Assembly: GCF_013839515.1 (NCBI RefSeq)
Contig: NZ_JACDNQ010000004.1
Span: 124,001 to 188,000 of the forward strand
Length of the DNA stretch: 64,000 bases
Source: Natronomonas salinimetallica
Lineage (GTDB): Archaea > Halobacteriota > Halobacteria > Halobacteriales > Haloarculaceae
Direction: 5' to 3'
This document shows, piece after piece, positions 42,531 through 51,180 of the stretch. Numbering within the stretch: the first letter of the stretch is position 1; every line of letters starts with the position of its first letter. A program made the position numbers and the translations under genes. The notes under the pieces are model-generated. The model was not told where the DNA came from. It ran no database searches and worked only from the letters and a program-made list of their open reading frames with translations.

Positions 42531-44294
42531 TCAGGCCTCCACCTCCGTCGGTTCGCCGAGGGCGGCTTTGACTTCCTCGGCGAGTTCGTCCGCTTTGAAC
42601 CGCACGCCGCTGTACTTGTTGATGCGTTGCACCCGCGAAAGCGTGTCGTGCTCTATGAGGTCAGCGAACTGCCCCGTCGAGTTACACTCGATGACGATCG
42701 TCTCCTCGGCGGCTTCGACCTCGTCGGTGAGGTCCGGACGCGGGAAGATGTACGGCACCGAGATGAGTCGTACGTCGATGTCGTCCTCGGCGAGCATCCC
42801 GATCGCCTCCCGCATCGCGCCCTCGTTCGAGCCCCACGAGAGGATCAGCGTATCCGCCTCCGCGTCGCCGAACTCCCGGTAGCCCCAGTCCTCGCGCTCG
42901 CGGGCGGTGTCGACTTTCCGATCGCGTTTGTCGACCTGCTCGATCCGCATATCCGTGTCCTCGGTCCGCCGGCCCAACTCGTCGTGTTCGAGGCCGGTCG
43001 ACATGTGGGCACCGCCGTCGGTCCCGGGGAACGAACGGGGGCTGATCCCGTCGTCGGTGATCGCGTGCGGTTTGAACTGCCCCTTCTCGTTTTGCCACTC
43101 CCCGATCGTCTCCTCGTCGACGACCTTCCCGCGGTCGATTTCGACGGCCTCCATATCGAACTCCTCGGGTTCGAACGTCTGCTCTGTGACCGCAAGCGAG
43201 AGGTCGCTGGTCAAGTATACCGGGAGCTGATACTTTTCAGCGAGGTTGAACGCCTCGACTGCCTTGTGGAAGCACTCGGCGATGTTCGTCGGGGCGAGGA
43301 CGAACCGCGGAATCTCGCCGTGGCCCCCGTAGAGCATCTGATTGAGATCGCCTTGCTCCTGTTTGGTCGGCATCCCCGTCGACGGTCCCGAGCGCATGAC
43401 GTTGCAGATGACGAGCGGCGTCTCGGAGGTGGCGACGAGACCGAACGTCTCCGTCATCAGATCGATCCCCGGCCCGGACGTCGCGGTCATCGCCCGCGCA
43501 CCCGCACGGGCCCCTCCGAGGGTCATGTTCACCGCGGAGAGCTCGTCCTCGGCCTGGACGACGATCCCGCCGTAGTCCTCGATCCGGCCCTTCAGATACT
43601 CCATTACGTCCGTCGCGGGCGTGATCGGGTAGCCAGCGTAGAACCGGCAACCGGCGGCCAACGCGCCCATCCCGATCGCCTCGCCTCCGTTCAACAGGAC
43701 GTAGTCGTTGTCGGTGGTTTCGAGGTCGTACGGTGCCGAGAAGTCGTACTCCTCTTCGACGTACTCCGCGCCGGCTCGTGCCGCCGCTTTGTTGTTGTCG
43801 ACGATCGCTTCGCCTTTGCCGCCGAAGCGCTTTTCGAGCGACTCGTCGAGATACTCGATGTTGAACCCCGAGACGGCACAGGCCGCCCCCAGGGCGACGA
43901 TGTTCCGCATGATCGCCCCGCCGGCGTCCTCCGCGAGCCGTTTCAACGGGACGTCGAGCCCGATCGTCTCGCCGGGGGTTTCGAAGTCCGACATCATCGA
44001 CCGCTCGCCGTCGTAGATGATGATCGAGTCGTCGTGTAACTCGTCGAGGTTCTCGTCGACGGTCCGTTGTGTGAGCGCGATCAGGATGTCGAGTCTGTCA
44101 ACGACGCTCTCGACGCGGTCGACCGACGTCCGTACCTTATAAGCGGTGTACCCGCCCCGGATTCGTGATGCGAAATCCTTCGAGGTAAAGACGTGGCGCC
44201 CCGCACGGGAGAGCGCCTGGGCGAAGATCTTCCCGGTCGAATCGATCCCATCGCCGGCTTCGCCGCCGACGGCCCAGTTTAAGTCCTCTGGCAT
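42531..44294 (-). CDS. korA: 2-oxoacid:ferredoxin oxidoreductase, alpha subunit (gamma-alpha fusion)
   Basis: This 587-aa protein begins with the gamma domain (LNWAVGGEAGDGIDSTGKIFAQALSRAG), which is fused to the pyrimidine-binding alpha domain (GYPITPATDVMEYLKGRIEDYGGIVVQAEDELSA) and a C-terminal transketolase-like domain. Together with KorB it forms the 2-oxoglutarate or pyruvate:ferredoxin oxidoreductase of the citric-acid cycle; I cannot separate the two specificities. The start MPEDLNWAVGGE is chosen by homology. A minus-strand AGGCTTAACG box lies about 30 bp upstream. Confidence 0.93.
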   Translation of the reverse strand: MPEDLNWAVGGEAGDGIDSTGKIFAQALSRAGRHVFTSKDFASRIRGGYTAYKVRTSVDRVESVVDRLDILIALTQRTVDENLDELHDDSIIIYDGERSMMSDFETPGETIGLDVPLKRLAEDAGGAIMRNIVALGAACAVSGFNIEYLDESLEKRFGGKGEAIVDNNKAAARAGAEYVEEEYDFSAPYDLETTDNDYVLLNGGEAIGMGALAAGCRFYAGYPITPATDVMEYLKGRIEDYGGIVVQAEDELSAVNMTLGGARAGARAMTATSGPGIDLMTETFGLVATSETPLVICNVMRSGPSTGMPTKQEQGDLNQMLYGGHGEIPRFVLAPTNIAECFHKAVEAFNLAEKYQLPVYLTSDLSLAVTEQTFEPEEFDMEAVEIDRGKVVDEETIGEWQNEKGQFKPHAITDDGISPRSFPGTDGGAHMSTGLEHDELGRRTEDTDMRIEQVDKRDRKVDTAREREDWGYREFGDAEADTLILSWGSNEGAMREAIGMLAEDDIDVRLISVPYIFPRPDLTDEVEAAEETIVIECNSTGQFADLIEHDTLSRVQRINKYSGVRFKADELAEEVKAALGEPTEVEA

Positions 44295-44320
44295 GCTATA
44301 TCGGGGTTCTACACGGCGGA

Positions 44321-44328
44321 CGTTAAGC
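44321..44328 (-). promoter_or_regulatory. TATA box of the korAB operon
   Basis: The minus strand reads GCTTAACG, about 30 bp upstream of the korA ATG at 44294. Confidence 0.5.
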
Positions 44329-44460
44329 CTTCTGAATATTGCCGTTCGCCACCGTATCACCGGGAAAATCGGCTCTACGGGAGGTATTAAGGGAGTACGA
44401 TCCCGGAACGGAACAGCCGGCTCCGAAAGCGCCTTGCGGCCGGGAGGGCCTACATCACGT

Positions 44461-45108
44461 ATGGACCCCATCGAGACGACTGTCGCCGCCGTCCGTGACG
44501 TCGGTACCGATGCCGTCGCCATCGAAATAGAGACGCCGTCCGGGTTCGACGCCCTTCCCGGCCAGTTCGTCAAGCTTTCGGCGACGATCGGCGGCGAGTC
44601 GGTCGGTCGGTTTTATACCATCTCCTCGCCCGACACGGACGGCACCTTCGAACTCACGGTCAGCTACGACCCGGACGAAGGAGGGGCGTTTAGCGAGTAC
44701 TTGCTCTCGATCGTCCCCGACGATCCGATCACCATCTCCGGGCCGTTCGGAAACGACTATTACGAGCACGAACGACGCGTCGTCGTTCTCGCGGGCGGCC
44801 CCGGCGTCGGCCCCGCAGTCGCGATCGCCGAACGAGCGATCTCGGATGGAGGTGACGCGGCCGTCGTCTATCGGGACGACGATCCGCTTTACGAGGGCCG
44901 TCTCGCGGCGCTCGCGGCCGCCGGAGCGGACGTATTCGTCCTCACCGAGGCGACAGCTCTCGACGACAGCGTCGCCGACGTCCGTACCGGGGGCGGCGAC
45001 GAACAGCTGTTCGTCTACGGGTTCGCCGACTTCCTCGGGGACGCCGAGGCCGCGATCGAGGCGGCAGGCGGTGACCCCGACAGGGTCAAATCGGAGAACT
45101 TCGGCTGA
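44461..45108 (+). CDS. Ferredoxin-NADP reductase-like FAD/NAD(P)-binding oxidoreductase
   Basis: This 215-aa protein has a small FAD-binding barrel (ALPGQFVKLSATIGGESVGRFYTISSPD, where RFYT is the flavin motif) followed by an NAD(P)-binding domain (VVVLAGGPGVGPAVAIAERAI). It resembles short reductases that pass electrons between pyridine nucleotides and ferredoxin or other carriers. It is divergent from korAB, which makes reduced ferredoxin, so a functional link is plausible but inferred. The ATG at 44461 gives the conserved N-terminus. Confidence 0.85.
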   Translation: MDPIETTVAAVRDVGTDAVAIEIETPSGFDALPGQFVKLSATIGGESVGRFYTISSPDTDGTFELTVSYDPDEGGAFSEYLLSIVPDDPITISGPFGNDYYEHERRVVVLAGGPGVGPAVAIAERAISDGGDAAVVYRDDDPLYEGRLAALAAAGADVFVLTEATALDDSVADVRTGGGDEQLFVYGFADFLGDAEAAIEAAGGDPDRVKSENFG

Positions 45109-45264
45109 TCGGCCGACCCGACCGCGGTTTTATATACGGGCACGCGGCCATCCGGCGTATGGTCTAAGCGCCGACCGCGGCCCGCCCGGGCGAGAGCGTG
45201 GCACACGGGCTGCGGAGCGAACGCGTGCCGCCTGTTCGCCACTACCGGTCCGAGAGCGAAGCCG

Positions 45265-45648
45265 TCAGTGCTCGACGAACTCGATCAACACGCCCCCGGT
45301 CGACCCCGGATGGAGGAAGGCGACCCGGTGGCCCCACGCCCCCTGCCGTGGCTCCTCGTCGATCAACTCGACGCCGACGGACTCGGCGGTGTCGAGCGTC
45401 GCCTCGATATCGTCCGTCTCCAAGGCGACGTGGTGGAGGCCTGCGCCGTGCTCGTCGAGATACCGCGAGATCGTCCCATCGCCGTGGGGCTCGAGCAACT
45501 CGAAGTAGCCGTTTCCGAGTTCGAGGAAGATGACGTTCAACTCCCCGAAACGCTCTTCGTGGGCGATCTCACAGCCGAACAGGTCCGTATAGAGGAACGC
45601 GAGCCCCTCGGCATCGTCGGTCGCAACGCCGGCGTGGTCGAAGTTCAT
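45265..45648 (-). CDS. mce: Methylmalonyl-CoA epimerase
   Basis: This 127-aa vicinal-oxygen-chelate protein interconverts the (R) and (S) forms of methylmalonyl-CoA. Metal ligands can be seen in NFDHAGVAT, GLHHVALETDD and the C-terminal GGVLIEFVE. It lies 93 bp downstream of the mutase gene on the same strand, which supports the assignment. The start MNFDHAGVAT is preferred over an ATG three codons upstream. A minus-strand AT-rich box (GTTTTTCATC) suggests it may also have its own promoter. Confidence 0.92.
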   Translation of the reverse strand: MNFDHAGVATDDAEGLAFLYTDLFGCEIAHEERFGELNVIFLELGNGYFELLEPHGDGTISRYLDEHGAGLHHVALETDDIEATLDTAESVGVELIDEEPRQGAWGHRVAFLHPGSTGGVLIEFVEH

Positions 45649-45741
45649 ACCGGTCACTCGACTGGAGGGATGAAAAACGCGGGGGAAACGCCCCCGACGC
45701 AGTTCGGGACATCATTGCCCGATCCCGATGCGGCATCTCGG

Positions 45742-47412
45742 TCAGCCCTGGTACTCGCCGAAGACGTCCCGCATCGCGTTGCAGATCTCCCCGGTCGTCG
45801 CGTACGCTTTCACCGCGTCGACGATGTAGGGCATGACGTTATCGCTCCCCTCGGCCGCGTCTCTTAGCGCCGCCAGGGCGTCCTCGACGGCCTCGTTGTC
45901 GCGGCTCTCGCGTAGCTCCTGAACCCGCTCGCGCTGTTGGCGCTGTTCTTCCTCGCTTACTTCCTCGATGTCCTCCTTCGGCTCCTCGTCGACCTCGAAC
46001 TCGTTGACGCCGACGATGATGCGCTCGCCGGTTTCGATCTCGCGCTGGCGGTCGAAGGCCACGTCCTGGATCTGTTTTTGCACCCACCGGTTCTCGACGG
46101 CCTGTCGCATCCCGCCGCGTTCGTCGACCTCCTCGAGAAGGTCGAACGCCTCGGCTTCGAGTTCGTCGGTCAGGCTCTCGACGTAGTACGAGCCCGCCAG
46201 CGGGTCGATCGTGTCCGCAGCACCGGACTCGTGTGCGAGGATTTGCTGGGTCCGAAGCGCCGTCCGAACCGACTCCTCGGTCGGCAGACTAAGCGCCTCG
46301 TCCTTTCCGTTAGTGTGGAGACTCTGTGTGCCACCCAACACTGCCGCCAGAGCCTGGTAGGCCACGCGGACGACGTTGTTCTCGACCTGTTGGGCCGTCA
46401 GCGTCGATCCGGCCGTCTGGGTGTGGAACTTCAGCTGTTTCGACGCCGGTTTCTCGGCGTCGAAGTGCTCGTCCATCAGTTTGTACCACATCCGACGTGC
46501 GGCCCGGAACTTCGCGACCTCCTCGAGGACGTTGTTGTGGGCATTAAAAAAGAACGAGAGCTGTGGGGCGAAGTCGTCGACGTCGAGGCCGGCTTCGACC
46601 GCGGCTTCGACGTACTCGAGCCCGTCGCCGAGCGTGAAGGCGAGTTCTTGGGCCGCTGTCGCGCCCGCCTCCCGGATGTGATACCCCGATATCGAGATCG
46701 TATTGAAGTTCGGGACCTCCTCGGTACAGAACTCGAAGATGTCGGTGATAATTCGCATCGAGGGTTCCGGCGGGAAGATGTAGGTGTTTCGGGCGATGTA
46801 CTCCTTGAGAATGTCGTTTTGGATCGTTCCCCGAAGTTCCTCGCGGTCGACGCCCGTCTTGTCGCCGACGGCGATATACATCGCGAGCAATACGGACGCG
46901 GGGGCGTTGATCGTCATCGACGTCGACACCTCGTCGAGCGGGATCCCCTCGAAGACGGTCTCCATGTCGTCGAGTGAATCGATCGCGACCCCGCTCTTGC
47001 CGACCTCTCCTTCGGCCATCGCCGAATCCGAATCGTAGCCCATCTGTGTCGGCAGGTCGAACGCCATCGAGAGACCGGTTTGGCCCTCGTCCATGAGGTA
47101 GTTGAACCGATCGTTCGTCTCGGCTGCGGTCCCCATCCCGGCGTACTGCCGCATCGTCCACAGCCGCCCCCGGTACATGGTCGAGTAGACGCCCCGAGTA
47201 TAGGGCTGCTCGCCGGGGTACCCGAGGTCCTCCTCGTATTCGAGGTCGGATACGTCGTCGGGCGTGTACAACGGATCGACGGTTTGTCCCCCCGTATCGG
47301 TCGTGAACGCCTCGTTTCGCTCGCCGAACCGGTCAACCGTCGGGCCGTACGTCTCGGCCTCCCACTGGTCGTACCCCGCACGGATCTCATCGAGGTCGTC
47401 AGCGTCGAACAT
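45742..47412 (-). CDS. Methylmalonyl-CoA mutase, catalytic (alpha) subunit
   Basis: This 556-aa large subunit has the substrate-binding barrel ([21 protein letters not shown] and [18 protein letters not shown]) but no C-terminal cobalamin-binding domain, so it needs a separate small B12-binding subunit, which is not in this window. With the epimerase it converts methylmalonyl-CoA to succinyl-CoA in propionate and odd-chain metabolism. A minus-strand CTCTTAAG box lies about 28 bp upstream of the ATG. Confidence 0.94.
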   Translation of the reverse strand: MFDADDLDEIRAGYDQWEAETYGPTVDRFGERNEAFTTDTGGQTVDPLYTPDDVSDLEYEEDLGYPGEQPYTRGVYSTMYRGRLWTMRQYAGMGTAAETNDRFNYLMDEGQTGLSMAFDLPTQMGYDSDSAMAEGEVGKSGVAIDSLDDMETVFEGIPLDEVSTSMTINAPASVLLAMYIAVGDKTGVDREELRGTIQNDILKEYIARNTYIFPPEPSMRIITDIFEFCTEEVPNFNTISISGYHIREAGATAAQELAFTLGDGLEYVEAAVEAGLDVDDFAPQLSFFFNAHNNVLEEVAKFRAARRMWYKLMDEHFDAEKPASKQLKFHTQTAGSTLTAQQVENNVVRVAYQALAAVLGGTQSLHTNGKDEALSLPTEESVRTALRTQQILAHESGAADTIDPLAGSYYVESLTDELEAEAFDLLEEVDERGGMRQAVENRWVQKQIQDVAFDRQREIETGERIIVGVNEFEVDEEPKEDIEEVSEEEQRQQRERVQELRESRDNEAVEDALAALRDAAEGSDNVMPYIVDAVKAYATTGEICNAMRDVFGEYQG

Positions 47413-47435
47413 TATCGATCGATACGGACCCGCCG

Positions 47436-47443
47436 GCTTAAGA
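47436..47443 (-). promoter_or_regulatory. TATA box of the methylmalonyl-CoA mutase gene
   Basis: The minus strand reads CTCTTAAG, about 28 bp upstream of the ATG at 47412. Confidence 0.5.
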
Positions 47444-47466
47444 GTTGGCGGGATGCGGCCGCTCGG

Positions 47467-48192
47467 CTACGCGCCTTCGACTGGTTCGGATTTCGCCTCA
47501 CGGACGCCCTCGACGGTCTCTTCGACCGCATCGACGCCCTCCTCGTGGACGAGGTCACCGACGACGATCGTGTCCGCGTGGTGGCCCATCTCGTAGGCCG
47601 ACCCGTAGTCGTGGATACCGCCGCCATAGAAGATCGACGCCTCCTCGACGGCGCCGGCGGCGGCCCGGACCATCTCGGGATCGCCGAACGTCCCGGAGTA
47701 CTCGACGTACACGATGCGCTGGCCGAACATCCGTTCTGCGACCTCGGCGTAGGCGGCGACCTCGTCGGCATCGATCTCACAGTCCGCTTCGGTGTACGTC
47801 GCGACCGACGAGTCGGGATTGAGAACGAGGTAGGCCTCCGAGAAGGTCCGGTCCCAGTCGATGTCGCTGTCGAGGCGCGCCCACTCTTTGTGTGCCCCGG
47901 TCACCCAGAAGGGATCGCCGGCGTTGAGGACGATCGGTACGAAGTAGCCGTCGAGGCCGTCACGGTGGACGACCGCGCCGACGTTCGACGGCTCGATGTA
48001 CACCGGTATGTCGTAGGCGGTCGTCGCCTCGACGACCCGTGCCATCTTCTCCTCGGTCATCCCTGTGGTTCCGCCGATCTCGAGAGCGTCGGTTCCGGTC
48101 GCACAGACGTCTTCGAACGTCTCGCCCTCGGCGAGCGTCTTGTCGGGATCGATCTTGACGATGTGATCCCACGTTGCCCACGGCGCGCTCAT
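47467..48192 (-). CDS. Geranylgeranylglyceryl phosphate synthase
   Basis: This 241-aa TIM-barrel enzyme joins geranylgeranyl diphosphate to glycerol-1-phosphate, the first committed step of archaeal ether lipids. Family blocks are [11 protein letters not shown] at the N-terminus, [47 protein letters not shown] and the phosphate-binding [12 protein letters not shown]. Length is typical. It follows topA on the same strand with a 127-bp gap that contains its own AT-rich box. Confidence 0.94.
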   Translation of the reverse strand: MSAPWATWDHIVKIDPDKTLAEGETFEDVCATGTDALEIGGTTGMTEEKMARVVEATTAYDIPVYIEPSNVGAVVHRDGLDGYFVPIVLNAGDPFWVTGAHKEWARLDSDIDWDRTFSEAYLVLNPDSSVATYTEADCEIDADEVAAYAEVAERMFGQRIVYVEYSGTFGDPEMVRAAAGAVEEASIFYGGGIHDYGSAYEMGHHADTIVVGDLVHEEGVDAVEETVEGVREAKSEPVEGA

Positions 48193-48319
48193 ACACCATC
48201 TGTCACGGGGGGTAGCTAAAACCGCTTCGACATCCTGTATGGGTCGTCGTCACAGAGTACCGGCCGGCGTCCGATCGGGTTCGGTGCCCGTCGGGACCCG
48301 ACGACGACGACAGCCCGCA

Positions 48320-50866
48320 TCAATCCGCGACCGCACCGGCGTTGACCTCCGCTTGCCATTCGCGGAGGCGGTCCTCGGAGACGCCCTGAACGTCGTCTGC
48401 GACGGCCGCGGCGTCGGCGCTCCGGAGGTCGTCGATCGATTCGATGCCCGCCGCGGCGAGCTTTTTTGCGGTTTTCCCGCCGATGCCGTCGATATCTTCG
48501 ATCTCCGAGGCGGCCTGTCGCTCCCTGTATTCGGCGTAGTTACAGATCGGACAGCCGAGCTCCCAGGGATCGTCGTCGTCGGCACCGTCCGTGACGAGCA
48601 GGTGTGGCAGGCCGTGCTCCGAGCAGATCTCCTCTGTCACCTCGATGTCTCCGCGGCGCGGCAGCGGCAGCGAGTACTCACACTCGGGATACCGCGTACA
48701 CCCGACGAGCCGCGAGCCGTTTCGGAGCTGTTTGATCGCGAGTTCGCCGCCTTTGCTCCCGTCGGTCCCGTTCTCCGACGCCCCCGGCTCCGCCGTACCC
48801 TCGCCACACTCCGGACACGGACCGATGATCTGATCGTCGGCCTCGTCGGCCTCGTCGGCCTTGCACTGCGGGCAGCCGTGTACAAACGTGCTCCGGCCGG
48901 CGAGCATCTTTACGCCCTTGAGACCGTGTTCCTCGCAGGTCTCGTCGATCACCGTCGGCTCGCCCTTGTTCGGCAGCGGCAGGGTATACTGACAGTCCGG
49001 AAACCCATCGCAGCCGACGAAGTACGAGCCCTGCCGCGAGCGGCGGACGAGCAGGCTCTCGCCGCACTCCGGACACGGCCCGAGCGTCCGATCCGCCTTC
49101 ATCGACTCCCGGAGGTGCTCGCCGATGTCAGATCTGGAGTCGTGCAGCTCCTCGAAGATCCGATCGAGGATCGCCCTGGACTCGTCGGTCACCGCCTCGA
49201 AGCTCTTCTCGCCGTCCGCGATTGCGTTCATATCCGCTTCGAGTTGCGCCGTCATGTCCTCGTCGACGATCCGATCGGCGAACGTCTCGGCGGCCTCGAC
49301 GACCGCCATCGCGAGCTTCGTCGGCCGCGGGGGATCGCCCTCGATGTAGCCGCGGTCATAGAGCTTCTCGATCGTGTGATGTCGTGTCGACTTCGTCCCG
49401 AGCCCGCGGGACTCGAGTTCCTCGATGAGTCGGGACTGGCCGCGGCGGCGTGGCGGCTGGGTCTGTTTCGCCTCGATGCGGGCGTCCTCGATATCGACGA
49501 TCTCGCCCTCGTCGACGTCCGGAACGTAGCTTTCGCTCGTCGATCGGTACGGATACACTTCGTGGTAGCCCGGATCGAGAAGCCGCTTGCCATTGGCTTT
49601 CAACGGACAGCCGTTGGCGTCGGCGACGACTTTCAGGTGCTCCCACTCCGCGGGGTCGGCGACCGTCGCAAAGAAGTGCCGGACGACGAGTTCGTAGGCC
49701 TCCCACTCGTCCTCCGAGACGTCCGCTTTCGTCGGGATCTCGCCCGTCGGATGGATCGGCGGGTGATCGGTCGTTTCCTCGTCGCCCGCGGTCGGCTCGA
49801 TGGTATCGGCCGCGAGGAGCGACGCTGCGTCCTCGCCGAAGAGATAGTGCTCGGCGAACTCGTCGAGAAGCGCGTCGGGGTCGAGATCGTCGGGATAGAC
49901 GGTGTTGTCTGTCCGTGGATAGGTGATATAGCCCGCGGTGTAGAGCTCCTCGGCGATGCTCATCGCCTTCTGGGCGGACAGCCCGATCGAACTCGCCGAA
50001 CTGATGTATTGGGTCGTATTGAACGGCTCCGGGGGCTCGTCAGTCCGGCGGCGGCGGCGGACGGAGTCGACGATCGCCTCGCGGGCACCCGCCAATCGGT
50101 CGAAGGCTTCGTTCGCGTCGGCTTCGTCCCAGACGCGTTCGGCCTCCGTACCGTCCTCGCGATAGAAGTACTGGGCCTCGAAGACGGTATCCCCCTTCAG
50201 CAGATCGGCGAACAGCTCCCAGTAGTCGTCGGGATCGAACGCCTGGATCTCGCGTTCACGGTCGACAATGAGCTTCAGCGTCGGCGACTGGACGCGGCCG
50301 ACGGAGATGAAGTCCTCGCCCAGCTGCTTTGCCGACAGCGAGAGAAATCGGGTCAACGCCGCCCCCCAGAGCAGATCGACCACCTGTCTGGCCTCCCCGG
50401 CGGCCGCCAGATCGAAGTCCAACTCGTCGGGGTTCGAAAACGCCTCCCGGACCTCGTTTTCCGTGATCGAGGAGAACCTGACGCGGTCGATCGGCGCGTC
50501 CGTCTCCTCGCGGGCGAGTTCGTAGGCTTCCTTGCCGATCAACTCCCCCTCCCGGTCGTAGTCGGTCGCGATCGTGATCCGATCCGCGTCGGCGGCCAAC
50601 TCCTTTAGCGTCCGGACAATGTTCTCCTGAGTCGGTGTCTTGACCACGTCGGCCTCGACCAACTCCGCGGGCTGGACGTCCCGCCAGTCGGCGTACTCGG
50701 GCGGAAAATCGACGCCGACGACGTGTCCGGAGAGCCCGACGCAGCGTTTGTCCCCCCATCGGTAGACGTTGACGCCGTACTGTCGGTCGGTCGAGGCGCT
50801 GTCGCCGGAGAGAATCCCGGCAATCCGGCGCGCCGCGTTGTCCTTTTCGGTGACGATGAGTTCCAC
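48320..50866 (-). CDS. topA: DNA topoisomerase I (type IA)
   Basis: This 848-aa type IA topoisomerase relaxes negatively supercoiled DNA. The N-terminal TOPRIM domain begins MELIVTEKDNAARRIAGIL and contains ATDYDREGELIG. The active-site tyrosine lies in AGYITYPRTDNTVY. Four cysteine-rich zinc ribbons occupy the C-terminal third (for example CPECGESLLVRRSRQG and CPQCKADEADEADD). A helix-hairpin-helix tail (IEDIDGIGGKTAKKLAAAGIESIDDL) ends the protein. It starts with GTG. Immediately upstream begins the accessory island. Confidence 0.95.
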   Translation of the reverse strand: MELIVTEKDNAARRIAGILSGDSASTDRQYGVNVYRWGDKRCVGLSGHVVGVDFPPEYADWRDVQPAELVEADVVKTPTQENIVRTLKELAADADRITIATDYDREGELIGKEAYELAREETDAPIDRVRFSSITENEVREAFSNPDELDFDLAAAGEARQVVDLLWGAALTRFLSLSAKQLGEDFISVGRVQSPTLKLIVDREREIQAFDPDDYWELFADLLKGDTVFEAQYFYREDGTEAERVWDEADANEAFDRLAGAREAIVDSVRRRRRTDEPPEPFNTTQYISSASSIGLSAQKAMSIAEELYTAGYITYPRTDNTVYPDDLDPDALLDEFAEHYLFGEDAASLLAADTIEPTAGDEETTDHPPIHPTGEIPTKADVSEDEWEAYELVVRHFFATVADPAEWEHLKVVADANGCPLKANGKRLLDPGYHEVYPYRSTSESYVPDVDEGEIVDIEDARIEAKQTQPPRRRGQSRLIEELESRGLGTKSTRHHTIEKLYDRGYIEGDPPRPTKLAMAVVEAAETFADRIVDEDMTAQLEADMNAIADGEKSFEAVTDESRAILDRIFEELHDSRSDIGEHLRESMKADRTLGPCPECGESLLVRRSRQGSYFVGCDGFPDCQYTLPLPNKGEPTVIDETCEEHGLKGVKMLAGRSTFVHGCPQCKADEADEADDQIIGPCPECGEGTAEPGASENGTDGSKGGELAIKQLRNGSRLVGCTRYPECEYSLPLPRRGDIEVTEEICSEHGLPHLLVTDGADDDDPWELGCPICNYAEYRERQAASEIEDIDGIGGKTAKKLAAAGIESIDDLRSADAAAVADDVQGVSEDRLREWQAEVNAGAVAD

Positions 50867-51067
50867 TGTTGGACGTGGATACGCCGACTCCGGATTTCAA
50901 CCTTTCGTCGGGCCGGGAGTAAAACCGCGTGAGAGCGCGCCTACGGGCGCGCGACGGGTCGGGCGTACGCGTGAGCTACACCGCAGCGTGAGCTACCCGT
51001 TTTATAAAATATCGAGGAGAAACCCCACGACGTCAGCCGTGGAAGGATGTCGCGGGGGAGGGCCCTA
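50867..51067. other. Border of the accessory island: hairpins, IS200/IS605-like end
   Basis: This stretch has no gene. It contains a GC hairpin (GCGCGC at 50935-50940 with 50947-50952). At 51023-51052, CCCCACGACGTCAGCCGTGG followed by AAGGATGTCG resembles the 3'-end hairpin of haloarchaeal IS200/IS605 (TnpB-type) elements. No transposase is left. The MITE copy follows at once. Confidence 0.45.
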
Positions 51068-51068
51068 A

Positions 51069-51176
51069 TACTGACGGACAAAAGAATGTACACACGACGC
51101 ACGAGGATCACGCCGTTCGACGGAGCGAACGGCGGATCACTCGTGAGTCGGTTTCATTTGATTTCGTCCACCAGTA
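51069..51176 (+). mobile_element. MITE-like element copy 2 (108 bp) with TAA target duplication
   Basis: This is the same element as at 4090 (one mismatch), flanked by TAA at 51066-51068 and 51177-51179. It ends 4 bp from the stop codon of the helicase/nuclease gene and separates that gene from the hairpin remnant next to topA. Confidence 0.85.
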
Positions 51177-51180
51177 TAAA

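Noticed and set aside
44146-44460. Long N-terminal extension of the flavin reductase-like gene
   Set aside because: It overlaps korA antisense; the family N-terminus fits the ATG at 44461.
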